Positions 1 to 7,940 of a stretch of DNA of 64,000 nucleotides are shown here, piece after piece. The notes under the pieces are model-generated. The model saw only the letters and a program-made list of their open reading frames with translations, ran no database searches and was not told the origin of the DNA. This stretch comes from JBBRVW01 sp038246545 (GTDB lineage Bacteria > Actinomycetota > Actinomycetes > JACCUZ01). The position numbers were made by a program, and so were the translations under genes. The stretch's first letter is position 1; every line of letters begins with the position of its first letter. The stretch spans positions 35,225 through 99,224 of the forward strand of contig JBBRVW010000011.1 of NCBI GenBank assembly GCA_038246545.1, read 5' to 3'.

Positions 1-14
1 AGAGTCGCGCCCAC

Positions 15-58
15 AGCGCACGGTGGGGACCGCCGACCGGCGGTCCCCACCGTGCGCT
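15..58. repeat. Perfect 20-bp inverted repeat (hairpin)
   Basis: Bases 15-34 are exactly complementary to 39-58, leaving a 4-base loop (GACC). The stem is almost all G-C and no T-run follows. It could be a terminator for something left of the window, or a structured site of the mobile element. The sequence alone does not decide this. Confidence 0.6.
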
Positions 59-139
59 TCGAGATGCCTTCCGCAGCAGCCGACCGCCTGACGAGGGGTC
101 GGTCGTGATGGTGATCGCGCCGAAGCGCACGACAGGACC

Positions 140-560
140 CCGCGCGGTCGCCCGACCACCCGATCGCTGCCGGAGCTGCTTCCCGAGCACGGCGTCGGAC
201 CCGATTGCGCCGCCGCGCTGCTGGTGGCTGCCGGCGACAACCCGCACCGGCTGCGCAGCGAGGCCGCGTTCGCCGCGCTGTGCGGCACCAACCCGATCCC
301 GGCCAGCTCCGGCAAGACCGACCGGCACCGCCTCAACCGCAACGGTGACCGGCAAGCCAACGCCACTCTGCATCGCATCATCGTGGTACGGCTGTCCAAC
401 CATCCCGAGAGCAGCGACGACAAGGACGCCCGCCGCAGCCGCAACGGGGTAACACCTTGCACGTCACGCGATGCCTCAACGAGCCCTCGCCCGGCGCCTC
501 TACCCGCTGGTTCTGCAGGCCACTACAGACATCGCGCGAGCGCTCGGCAGGCCGCTGGAC
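140..560 (+). pseudogene. Degenerate IS110-family transposase, C-terminal remnant
   Basis: The frame from about 164 to 405 reads like the C-terminal (Transposase_20) part of IS110/IS116 transposases, including GVGPDCAAALLVAAGDNP, LRSEAAFAALCGT, PIPASSGKT and RHRLNRNGDRQAN. The N-terminal RuvC-like DEDD domain is absent. After about base 405 the family's usual ending appears only in pieces in other frames (ALARRLYPLVL near 480-520), which implies frameshifts. No start codon or inverted ends are visible. This is a dead insertion-sequence fragment. Confidence 0.75.
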
Positions 561-898
561 CACCTACAGGAGTATCGGGATACAACGGTGTGCTGGCTGA
601 CTGTCATTGCTCACAGGTTCGGGCCGTGAACCGAACCGGGCGCTGACGATCTCACCCGCCTTGGCTGCGGTCACCTCGTGCTGCGGGATCTTCCGGCTGC
701 GTGCGCCGGGCATCGGGTCCGCCGGGGTCCGCCGCTGTCCGGTCACGGGAGATTCTCGAGATTTGTTTCGGCGACCTCACGGCTCGACCCCCCGGCTTGC
801 GCACCTGCAGGTGTGAGAGGTCATGGCGGACGTGCGCGGGTGGCCCGGCACGGACGTGCACGGGCTGCCGGCTTCGTCTGTCTGCCCAGCGGTGGTGG
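561..898. other. Gap before the relaxase; candidate transfer-origin region
   Basis: I see no convincing gene in these 338 bases. They hold a perfect 7-bp inverted repeat, GGTTCGG (616-622) and CCGAACC (631-637), with an 8-base loop. The relaxase frame stays open upstream to 701, but the residues before 899 do not look like relaxase. MobF relaxases usually act on an origin of transfer close to their own gene, so oriT may lie here. That is inference. Confidence 0.3.
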
Positions 899-3799
899 GT
901 GAGCGCGGTGGTGGTGTCGGTGAGCATGCTCGGTGCCGGGTCGGACCCGGCCGGGTACTACCTGGCCCGGGAGGCGAACTGCCCGGCCGAGTACTACCTG
1001 GGTGCCGAACCGGCCGGCCGGTGGCTCGGGGCCGGGGCCGAGGCGGCGGGCTTGTCCGGGTCTCTGGATGCTTCGGGGGCCGCGGCGCTGCGCAGACTTC
1101 TGGCCGGCCGCGCACCTGATGGCGCGGTCCTGGTGCCGGAGGTGATCCGTGCGGACCGGCGCGGCAGGCTGCCAGCCCGACCACTCGTCGACGCCATCAC
1201 GGCCCGTGCCACCGCCCAACCGGTGACCCCGGCCGCGCTGTTCGGGCAGCCGCAGGAGCGGGCCCTGTTCACCGCCCTCGAGGCCCGGGCCGCACGGGGC
1301 CGCGGTGCTAGGCAGGCGACGGTGTCACCAGACCGGGCCGAGCAGCTCGCGACAGCGGCCGGGCTCGACGTCTCCGACGTCTACCGGGCCCAGGACGGCA
1401 CTGACCGCTACGCGGCTGCGGTGCGCTTCGCCGACCGGCGGGTCGACGTCCGCCGGCCCGGGGTGGACGTCACCATCTCCGCCCCGAAGTCGGTCAGCGT
1501 CCTGTTCGGCCTCGGCAACAACGACACCTCTTCGGCGGTGCGGGCCGGGCACCAGGCCGCGGTGAGCGAGGCCCTGGGCTACCTGGAGTCAGTCGCCGGG
1601 CACGGGCTGCGCGGGCACCAGGGCGACGGCCAACGCGCGCAGCACATTGCCACCGACGGGTGGATCGTGGCCGCATTCGAACACCGCACCTCCCGGGCCG
1701 GGGACCCGCAGCTGCACACCCACCTGGTCGTGCCGAACCTGCTGCACGGCGCGGACGGCAAGTGGACCGCGATCGACACCAAGGCGATCTACCGGCACGC
1801 CCTGACCGCCTCCTACCTCTACCACGCGGTACTCCGCGCCGAGCTCACCCGCCGCCTCGGGGTCGCCTGGACCGCCCCGGTCAAAGGCATCGCCGAGATC
1901 AACGGCATCCCCCAGGACCTGCTCGACACGTTCTCCACCCGCCGCAAGCAGATCGAGACCGCCATGACCGCCGCTGGCACCACCGGCCCGGACGCCGCGC
2001 AGGCCGCCTGCCTGGCCACCCGCCCCGCCAAACCGGCCGCCGTCCCGGAGCAGTCACTGCGCGACCGGTGGGCCACCACCGCCCGGGCCGCCGGACACCA
2101 CCCAGCCAAGGTGATCGCGGCTGTCCTGCGCCGTCACCGGGCGCCGGTGCCGCCGTCGGCCGGGCAGCTCGCGGCGCATCTGCTCGGCCCGTCCGGGCTG
2201 ACCGCACAAGCCACCGGGTTCGACCGCCGGGACCTGCTGCAAGCCCTCTGTCAATGCCTCCCAGCCGGCACCGCCACCGACCGGGCTCGGGTCGAGGCGA
2301 TCGCCGACCAAGTCCTCGCCTCCCGGGACGTCGTCCGCCTGGCCGCCCCGGTCGACGACGGGGCGCGCTGGTCCACCACCGAACTGCTCGCCGTCGAGCA
2401 GCACGCCCTGCGCACCGCGAGCCAATTGCAAGCCGTCCCCGACCGGGAGATACCGCCAGACCAGGCCACCGAGACGCTGACCGGTCGGCTGTCCGGGGAG
2501 CAGCAGGCCATGGTCCGGGCGCTCACCGCGGCGGACGGGCTGGCTGTGGTTGTCGGGCCGGCCGGCGCCGGCAAGACCGCCGCACTCGCCGCCGCCGTGC
2601 AGGTCTGGGCTGGGCAGGGCCGGCCCGTCACAGGGGCCGCGGTCGCCGCCGTGACAGCCCGCCGCCTCGAACACGCCACCGGCGCCCCGTCGACCTCGCT
2701 GACCTGGCTGCTGCACACCGTCCGCCGGATGAACCCCGCCACCCGCGGGGAGACCGGGCTGCTGCCGGGGAGTGTTCTGGTCGTGGACGAGGCGTCGATG
2801 GTCGACACCCGCACCCTGGCGATGCTGCTGCACCACACCCGCCAAGCCCAAGCAACGCTGGTGCTGGTCGGGGACCCCGCCCAGCTCCCCGAGATCGGCG
2901 CCGGTGGCCTGTTCGCCGCCCTCACCCAGCACCCGGCCACCATCACCCTGACCGACAACCGGCGCCAGACCGAAGCCTGGGAGCGCCGCGCCCTGTCCGA
3001 CCTGCGGGCCGGGGACCCCGACGCCGCCGTCGCCGCCTACGCCGACCACCAACGCGTCCACACCGCACCCGCCGACCAGCTCCCGGACCGGATCGTCGAG
3101 GACTACCTGCGACTCCGGGACGAGCCGATGGCCACCGACACGGCACGCGACGAGGCAGGCGAGCGGGTGGTGATGCTCGCCGTTCGCCGCAGCGACGTCA
3201 CGAAGCTGAACGCCACCGCACGCCGGCGACTCCTCGAGGACGGCCGCCTTGGACTCGACGCGGTGGTCGCCGGAGGCGGCCACCGCGCCCGGGAGTACCG
3301 GGCCGCCGACCAGGTCCTGGTCACCGCAAACGACCACCGGCTCGGGCTGCTCAACGGCACCCGCGGCACCGTCACCGGCGTTGACCCCCAGGCCCAGACT
3401 CTGACCGTTCGGGACGACGAAGACCGCCAGGCCACCGTCACCGCCGACTGGGCCGCCGGCCACCTCGACCACGGCTACGCCATGACCTGCCACAAAGCCC
3501 AGGGCGCCACCGTCGAGACTGCACTGCTCTACGGTTCCGGCGCCCTCACCCGCGAAGCCGGCTACGTCGCCCTGTCCCGCGGCCGCACCGCCAACCACCT
3601 CTACGTCACCGAACGCGACGACACCCAGCCGGCGGCCTGGATAGAAGACGACGAGCACCTCGACCGGCTCGCCGCGAACCTCGCCGTCCGCCGCGCGCAG
3701 ACCCTGGCCAGCCGGCAGCTCCCCGCCGCGGAGTGCGAGCGGTGGCGCCCTCCGACCAGCACCGCCCCGTACCGACAAGCCGAAGGGATCTCCCGATGA
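899..3799 (+). CDS. MobF-family conjugative relaxase with C-terminal RecD-like helicase
   Basis: About 966 residues, complete. Such proteins nick the transferred DNA strand at oriT through a tyrosine and then unwind it. The N-terminus has the tyrosine-rich GYYLAREANCPAEYYL. The metal-binding histidines lie in HRTSRAGDPQLHTHLVV (HxH near residue 272). The helicase half carries Walker A GPAGAGKT (about 553), Walker B VVDEASMVD (about 630), VGDPAQLPEIG, and MTCHKAQGATVE with YVALSRGRT near the end. GTG at 899 was chosen because it follows GGTGGTGGGT and precedes the conserved domain; GTG 908 or 920 are alternatives. The stop overlaps the next ATG (ATGA), so the two are translationally coupled. 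No type IV secretion genes are visible. Confidence 0.9.
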   Translation: MSAVVVSVSMLGAGSDPAGYYLAREANCPAEYYLGAEPAGRWLGAGAEAAGLSGSLDASGAAALRRLLAGRAPDGAVLVPEVIRADRRGRLPARPLVDAITARATAQPVTPAALFGQPQERALFTALEARAARGRGARQATVSPDRAEQLATAAGLDVSDVYRAQDGTDRYAAAVRFADRRVDVRRPGVDVTISAPKSVSVLFGLGNNDTSSAVRAGHQAAVSEALGYLESVAGHGLRGHQGDGQRAQHIATDGWIVAAFEHRTSRAGDPQLHTHLVVPNLLHGADGKWTAIDTKAIYRHALTASYLYHAVLRAELTRRLGVAWTAPVKGIAEINGIPQDLLDTFSTRRKQIETAMTAAGTTGPDAAQAACLATRPAKPAAVPEQSLRDRWATTARAAGHHPAKVIAAVLRRHRAPVPPSAGQLAAHLLGPSGLTAQATGFDRRDLLQALCQCLPAGTATDRARVEAIADQVLASRDVVRLAAPVDDGARWSTTELLAVEQHALRTASQLQAVPDREIPPDQATETLTGRLSGEQQAMVRALTAADGLAVVVGPAGAGKTAALAAAVQVWAGQGRPVTGAAVAAVTARRLEHATGAPSTSLTWLLHTVRRMNPATRGETGLLPGSVLVVDEASMVDTRTLAMLLHHTRQAQATLVLVGDPAQLPEIGAGGLFAALTQHPATITLTDNRRQTEAWERRALSDLRAGDPDAAVAAYADHQRVHTAPADQLPDRIVEDYLRLRDEPMATDTARDEAGERVVMLAVRRSDVTKLNATARRRLLEDGRLGLDAVVAGGGHRAREYRAADQVLVTANDHRLGLLNGTRGTVTGVDPQAQTLTVRDDEDRQATVTADWAAGHLDHGYAMTCHKAQGATVETALLYGSGALTREAGYVALSRGRTANHLYVTERDDTQPAAWIEDDEHLDRLAANLAVRRAQTLASRQLPAAECERWRPPTSTAPYRQAEGISR

Positions 3800-4008
3800 C
3801 TGTCCCCATCCTCCTCACGCCCACAGAAGCCGCCGCAGCTCTTGGCATCGGCCGCTCCAAGCTGTACGAACTGATGCACGACGGCATCGTCGAGTCCATC
3901 CACATCGGCACCTGCCGACGCATCCCCGCCCAGGCCCTCGAGGACCTCGTGGCCACCCTTCGCGGGCGAAGGATTGACAGGCCGGAAAGCCACCCGGCGC
4001 GGCCGTAG
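3796..4008 (+). CDS. Helix-turn-helix (MerR/excisionase-type) DNA-binding protein
   Basis: A 70-residue protein. The opening LLTPTEAAAALGIGRSKLYELMHDG is a typical excisionase-type winged helix (HTH_17). It is followed by the wing-like SIHIGTCRRIPAQALEDLV. The ATG overlaps the relaxase stop by four bases, and the integrase starts 27 bases downstream. Proteins of this size and place usually act as excisionases (recombination directionality factors) or local regulators of integrative elements. The excisionase role is inferred from context. Confidence 0.8.
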   Translation: MTVPILLTPTEAAAALGIGRSKLYELMHDGIVESIHIGTCRRIPAQALEDLVATLRGRRIDRPESHPARP

Positions 4009-4035
4009 CCGCGGACGAGCCGAAGGGCGAATCTC

Positions 4036-5190
4036 ATGGAATCGCAGCTCAGAGACGGGATCGTCAAACGCGGCGAGTCCTGGTCGTACGTCATTCGCGT
4101 CCCCCATGGCGAGACGGGACGCACAAAGCCTCGTTGGGTGGGCGGCTTCCGTACCGAAGTTGAAGCCAAGGCCGCCCGGGACGAGGCACGCGTTGCGGCG
4201 CGTCGCGGGACCTACGTGGATCGCTCAGCGGTCACGGTCGCCGCGTACCTCCGGGACTGGCTGGCCGCCCATGCCGTGGCAGTCAAGCCCAAGACTCTGT
4301 CGGGCTACCGCGACGACGTCGAGGGGTACGTCATCCCGCACATCGGCGGCATGCGTCTACAGAACGTCCGACCAGCAACCATCGGCAAGCTGTACCGGGA
4401 ACTGCTCGAGTCAGGTGGGCGCAGCGGCAAGTCCCTCTCACCGCTGACCGTCCAGCACGTCCACCGCACCCTCCGGAAGGCGTTCGGAGATGCCGTCAAA
4501 GTCGAGGGCCTGTTGCCGACCAACCCGGTGGAGAACGCGAAGCGGCCCCGCGTTGGGTCGGCTGAACCCGGCAGGCTGTGGACCACCACCGAGCTGCGAG
4601 AGTTTCTCTCGGTGGCCACTGAGCACCGCTTGGCGGCGTTCTTCTGGCTTGCCGCGTACACCGGTGCGCGGCGAGGCGAGTTGCTGCATCTCCGCTGGTT
4701 CGACCTCGATCTCGATGGCGCCGAAGTCACAATCTCCGGGTCTACCGACGTAATCGACGGCAAGCGGCACGACGGGGAGACCAAGGGAGGGCGCTCGCGG
4801 GTTGTCGGAATCGACGCCGAGACCGTCGAGGTCATGCGCGAGCACCGCAAGCGTCAGGCAGCCGAACAGCTCGCGGCCGGTCACCTCTGGCGCGGCGCCG
4901 GCGACCAGGTGTTCACCGCCGCGGACGGTGCGGCGCTGTTCCCCGACACGGTCTCGGCACTCATGCCCAAACTAGTCCGCCAGTCGGGCCTGCCGCCGTC
5001 GCGGCTACATGACCTCCGGCACCTGCACGCGACGACCTTGCTCTTGGCCGGCGTGCCCGTTCACGTGGTCGCGGCGCGGCTCGGCCACGCCGACCCGGCG
5101 ATCACCCTGCGGGTCTACGCACACGTCCTGCGAGAGCAGGCGACCGGCGTCGCAGACGTGTTCGCGCACGCGGTTGCGTCGTCGTCGTGA
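4036..5190 (+). CDS. Tyrosine recombinase/integrase
   Basis: A 384-residue phage-type integrase that recombines the element with its chromosomal target. An N-terminal arm-type domain (residues 1-60, AP2-like) is followed by a SAM-like core-binding domain (about 70-165) and the catalytic domain. Catalytic residues visible are Arg in TGARRGELL (about 211), His and Arg in RLHDLRHLH (about 325 and 328), His in RLGHADP, and Tyr in RVYAHVL (about 361). ATG 4036 follows GAAGGGCGA. The gene ends 100 bases from the 3' end of tRNA-Thr, the usual arrangement for an element integrated into a tRNA gene. Confidence 0.93.
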   Translation: MESQLRDGIVKRGESWSYVIRVPHGETGRTKPRWVGGFRTEVEAKAARDEARVAARRGTYVDRSAVTVAAYLRDWLAAHAVAVKPKTLSGYRDDVEGYVIPHIGGMRLQNVRPATIGKLYRELLESGGRSGKSLSPLTVQHVHRTLRKAFGDAVKVEGLLPTNPVENAKRPRVGSAEPGRLWTTTELREFLSVATEHRLAAFFWLAAYTGARRGELLHLRWFDLDLDGAEVTISGSTDVIDGKRHDGETKGGRSRVVGIDAETVEVMREHRKRQAAEQLAAGHLWRGAGDQVFTAADGAALFPDTVSALMPKLVRQSGLPPSRLHDLRHLHATTLLLAGVPVHVVAARLGHADPAITLRVYAHVLREQATGVADVFAHAVASSS

Positions 5191-5209
5191 GCGCCGCCTC
5201 AGCGGCTGC

Positions 5210-5231
5210 TGTTAGCAAGGGTGTTAGCAAG
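5210..5231 (+). repeat. Two direct copies of TGTTAGCAAG beside the att region
   Basis: TGTTAGCAAG occurs at 5210-5219 and 5222-5231, 12 bases apart (about one helical turn), between the integrase stop and the tRNA 3' end. The position and phasing suit integrase arm-type or excisionase binding sites. Function is inferred from location only. Confidence 0.45.
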
Positions 5232-5232
5232 A

Positions 5233-5253
5233 GCAACGCCGAGAGAGCGTTGC
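5233..5253. terminator. Short hairpin downstream of the integrase
   Basis: GCAACGC (5233-5239) pairs with GCGTTGC (5247-5253) around a 7-base loop. It lies between the convergent integrase and tRNA-Thr genes. It could end integrase transcription or be part of the attachment site. There is no T-run. Confidence 0.4.
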
Positions 5254-5290
5254 AGCGGCCGATCAAGCCGCTGACCTGCGGTTATGTGAG

Positions 5291-5363
5291 AGCCGGCGAG
5301 GGGACTTGAACCCCTAACCTCCCGATTACAAGTCGGGTGCGCTACCAGTTGCGCCACGCCGGC
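5291..5363 (-). tRNA. tRNA-Thr (anticodon TGT)
   Basis: The reverse strand folds into a full cloverleaf. The acceptor stem is GCCGGCG/CGCCGGC, the D stem GCGC/GCGC, the anticodon stem CCCGA/TCGGG with loop CTTGTAA, and the T stem AGGGG/CCCCT with loop TTCAAGT. The anticodon TGT reads ACA (threonine). CCA is not encoded. The 3' end faces the integrase, so the mobile element uses this tRNA end as its attachment site. The second att copy is not in the window. Confidence 0.95.
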
Positions 5364-5483
5364 GGGACGACGCACATTCTCGCACCCGTGGCCCGGCTGG
5401 TCACGTCGCGTCCGGGCCGATCGCGGCCACGGCCACGCGGGTCGATCCATGGTGACAGTGCGCGGGTACGGCACGGTGGGCCC

Positions 5484-6527
5484 ATGGCCGTCGGCGGGGA
5501 GTACTCGCGGACGGAGCGGACGACAGCGCCGTCGTCGCGGAGGCTGTCCGTCGGACCACTGCTCGCACTCGCCGCAGGCGTGGCGATCGGCGCGGCTGCA
5601 GGGACGGGCGTCGGCCTGCTGGCCCTGGCGGCAGCCTCGCCCGACGACGACTGGGCATCGCTCGGCGCGTTCCTGGTCGGGGCCGTGGCCGGGCTGGGAG
5701 TAGGCGTCGCGGCGTACGTCGCGGCGCTGGTCCTGGCTGCGCGCCGGCTGCTCCCGGCCGGCCGACGGGCCGCGCCGGTGCTGCTCACGCTGCTCGGTGA
5801 GGCCGCAGTCGCCGGGTACGGCGCGGCACTGATGGCCGTGCTGCGCCCCACCTCGGCCGGGTGGACCTCGCTGCTCCTGCTGCTCGCGGTCACCGCCGGC
5901 GGATGCGGGCCGGCGGCGTTCCTGTGGGTCGGGACGTCCGGCCGGCCGCGCCGGGCCGCACTCGTCGTCGTGGCCGGATCAGCGCTGACAGCCGGGCTGG
6001 TCGTGACCGGATCCGACATCCTCGCGCAGGTCCGCACCGACCGGGTCGCCGACGAGCTGCCGCTCGCCCTCTTCGACGGGACGACGGCCGACCCGGCCTA
6101 CCCGGGGTGGCGCCGGGACGTTTTCACGTCCTTGCAGGTGCGCCCGGCGCACACCTTCACCGAGCGCGGCCACGAGGGCTACCTGAAGTACGTCGCACCT
6201 GGCGGCGTCGTGTTCGTCACCATGCACACGGACGCCGGTGACTGCGACACCCCTGCTCCGGACTACACCTGCTCGGCGCTCGGACGCACCCCTGCTGGAC
6301 AGCTGCGTTCCTACGCACGCACCTCGCCCTACGGGTCGTACCCGCGCGCGGACCGGTTCGTCGCCGTCGTCTACCCGGACGGATCGGGGGTGTCCGTGAA
6401 CCTGACGACCGGGTCGGGCCGCGGCGACAGCAGCGCAGACCAGGCCGCCACTGTGCTGGGCGCGCTGCGGCGGGTGGACCGAGACCGGTTCGAGGACCGG
6501 ACCGGCTCCCGACTCGACGTGCCCTAG
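5484..6527 (+). CDS. Multi-spanning membrane protein of unknown function
   Basis: A 347-residue protein I do not recognise. About five hydrophobic segments fill residues 18-200 (for example GPLLALAAGVAIGAAAG and VAAYVAALVLAARRLL). A soluble domain of about 140 residues follows and is probably extracytoplasmic. It contains two nearby cysteines (DCDTPAPDYTC) that could form a disulfide. ATG 5484 was chosen because the membrane part begins just after it and the upstream frame overlaps the tRNA. It stands alone between the tRNA and a TfoX-N gene. Confidence 0.75.
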   Translation: MAVGGEYSRTERTTAPSSRRLSVGPLLALAAGVAIGAAAGTGVGLLALAAASPDDDWASLGAFLVGAVAGLGVGVAAYVAALVLAARRLLPAGRRAAPVLLTLLGEAAVAGYGAALMAVLRPTSAGWTSLLLLLAVTAGGCGPAAFLWVGTSGRPRRAALVVVAGSALTAGLVVTGSDILAQVRTDRVADELPLALFDGTTADPAYPGWRRDVFTSLQVRPAHTFTERGHEGYLKYVAPGGVVFVTMHTDAGDCDTPAPDYTCSALGRTPAGQLRSYARTSPYGSYPRADRFVAVVYPDGSGVSVNLTTGSGRGDSSADQAATVLGALRRVDRDRFEDRTGSRLDVP

Positions 6528-6583
6528 ACCGTGGACCGGGTTCTTCCACGCCGGAGGTCGGCTCCCGGTGGCACCATCAAGGG

Positions 6584-6937
6584 ATGCCGTCCTACGACGA
6601 GGACCTGCTGGACCGGCTGCGCGAGGCACTGGCGCAGGAGCCCGGGCTCAGCGAGCGAGCGATGTTCGGCGGGGTCGCCCTGATGCTCGACGGGAACATG
6701 TGCGTCGGGGTGATGAAGGACGGGGGGCTGATGGTCCGGTTCTCCCAGGAGGCGGGCGACGCCGCACTGTCCGAGCGGCACGCCCGGGAGATGGACTTCA
6801 CCGGTCGCAGCATGAAGGGCTGGGTCATCATCGACGAGCCCGGCTACCGGAAGTCCGCCGACCTGGAGCGATGGGTCGCACGAGCCGTCGGCTACGTCCG
6901 CACCCTGCCACCTAAGGGCAGCGCAGGGAGACGGTGA
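6584..6937 (+). CDS. TfoX N-terminal domain protein
   Basis: A 117-residue cytoplasmic protein. Features matching the TfoX-N family are ERAMFGGVALMLDGNMCVGVM near the start, LMVRFS, and the MDFTGRSMKGWVII block. In gamma-proteobacteria the domain is part of the competence regulator TfoX/Sxy. In actinobacteria the stand-alone domain has no settled role. No C-terminal TfoX domain is present. The upstream CACCAT six bases before ATG may be a -10 for a leaderless mRNA. Confidence 0.85.
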   Translation: MPSYDEDLLDRLREALAQEPGLSERAMFGGVALMLDGNMCVGVMKDGGLMVRFSQEAGDAALSERHAREMDFTGRSMKGWVIIDEPGYRKSADLERWVARAVGYVRTLPPKGSAGRR

Positions 6938-7019
6938 GCGCACATCTGCGCCCACCCCGCGACGACCTGGCCGAGCCTGATCGGCCGGGCCCCGACGGGG
7001 TCAGCCCGAGGTGAGCCGC

Positions 7020-7688
7020 TCACTCGTCGTCACCAGGAAGCGGACGGTCGCGGGCGCGACGGCCGTGCATGGCCGACGCGGCCCGTTGCAGCGGCCCGAG
7101 AACCGCGACCAGAACCGCGACGTAGACCGCATGAGCAGCGATCCATGCGCCCAGCCCGATATTTCGCACTCCCCGCCCGGAGCTCATGCGCTGCACGGGA
7201 TCAGCGGCCTCGCGAAACCCCAGGACGACGACCAGCAGGAAGAACAGGGCCAGCGTGGCGACGACGGCCGCGACCACCACCGTCCGCCACGCCTCCGCCC
7301 GTGTCCTCCCGCCGGCGCGCCGGCCGACCCACCAGGCAACCCCGATCCCCACCACTAGCGCCGGCAGCAGGAACAGCACGGGAGCCACCACGACGTCCGC
7401 CGGGCTGGCGCCGCGCAGCGCGCCGCGGGACTCCGGGAGCACCCGTCTGCCACTCATCAGCGCCTGGACGGCGTGCAGCGGATACCAGAAGCCACGGGAA
7501 CCGGCCCCGAGTACGCCGAGGACAAGGAACATCGCTGCGCCTGCGACGAGGCCGGCGACACCGCCAGCGGCGAGGCCGAGCCAGGCCGGGACCGCCGACG
7601 CCGCGGGGGCAACGGCCGGGCTGCGGCCCGCCGTCGTCCCGTCACCTTCTGGCTCAGCGGCGACGAAGTGTTCATGTTGGCGATCCAT
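7020..7688 (-). CDS. Four-helix membrane protein, unknown
   Basis: A 222-residue protein with about 35 polar N-terminal residues. Four hydrophobic segments follow, including LGLAAGGVAGLVAGAAMFLV, APVLFLLPALVVGIGVAWW, VVVAAVVATLALFFLLVVV and AAHAVYVAVLVAVLG. A charged tail follows the last one. ATG 7688 is preceded by GGGAGGA. I do not recognise the family. Its 3' end is about 80 bases from that of the TfoX-N gene, so the two converge. Confidence 0.7.
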   Translation of the reverse strand: MDRQHEHFVAAEPEGDGTTAGRSPAVAPAASAVPAWLGLAAGGVAGLVAGAAMFLVLGVLGAGSRGFWYPLHAVQALMSGRRVLPESRGALRGASPADVVVAPVLFLLPALVVGIGVAWWVGRRAGGRTRAEAWRTVVVAAVVATLALFFLLVVVLGFREAADPVQRMSSGRGVRNIGLGAWIAAHAVYVAVLVAVLGPLQRAASAMHGRRARDRPLPGDDE

Positions 7689-7940
7689 GCTCGTCCTCCC
7701 GGGTCCCCCACGGGTCCAGCGCTGGCGCCAGCCTGTTGGGGTCGTCGGCACGGAACTGAGAGATGGCTGCCACGCAGCTACCGTGTCTGGCTGCGCGACC
7801 TTCGGTGAAGGGGCCTGCGGCACCGAGCCGCTCACGACCCTCTTGCCCTGCACAGCCGGCCCCACACAAGAGCGTGCACCCGCGGCGGCCGACGGACGGC
7901 GTCAAGGCCGTGCGGGGAGCCCCCAGAGTGGTCGGGACCC

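Noticed and set aside
1..600. Second attachment site for the integrated element
   Set aside because: No copy of the tRNA-Thr 3' end occurs here, so the left boundary lies outside the window.
701..898. N-terminal extension of the relaxase frame from 701
   Set aside because: The frame is open, but these residues do not resemble MobF relaxases, whose conserved tyrosine region begins soon after 899.
1660..3384. Long open frame in another phase within the relaxase gene
   Set aside because: Its Arg/Pro-rich translation is the usual out-of-frame product of GC-rich coding DNA; the relaxase frame has all expected motifs.
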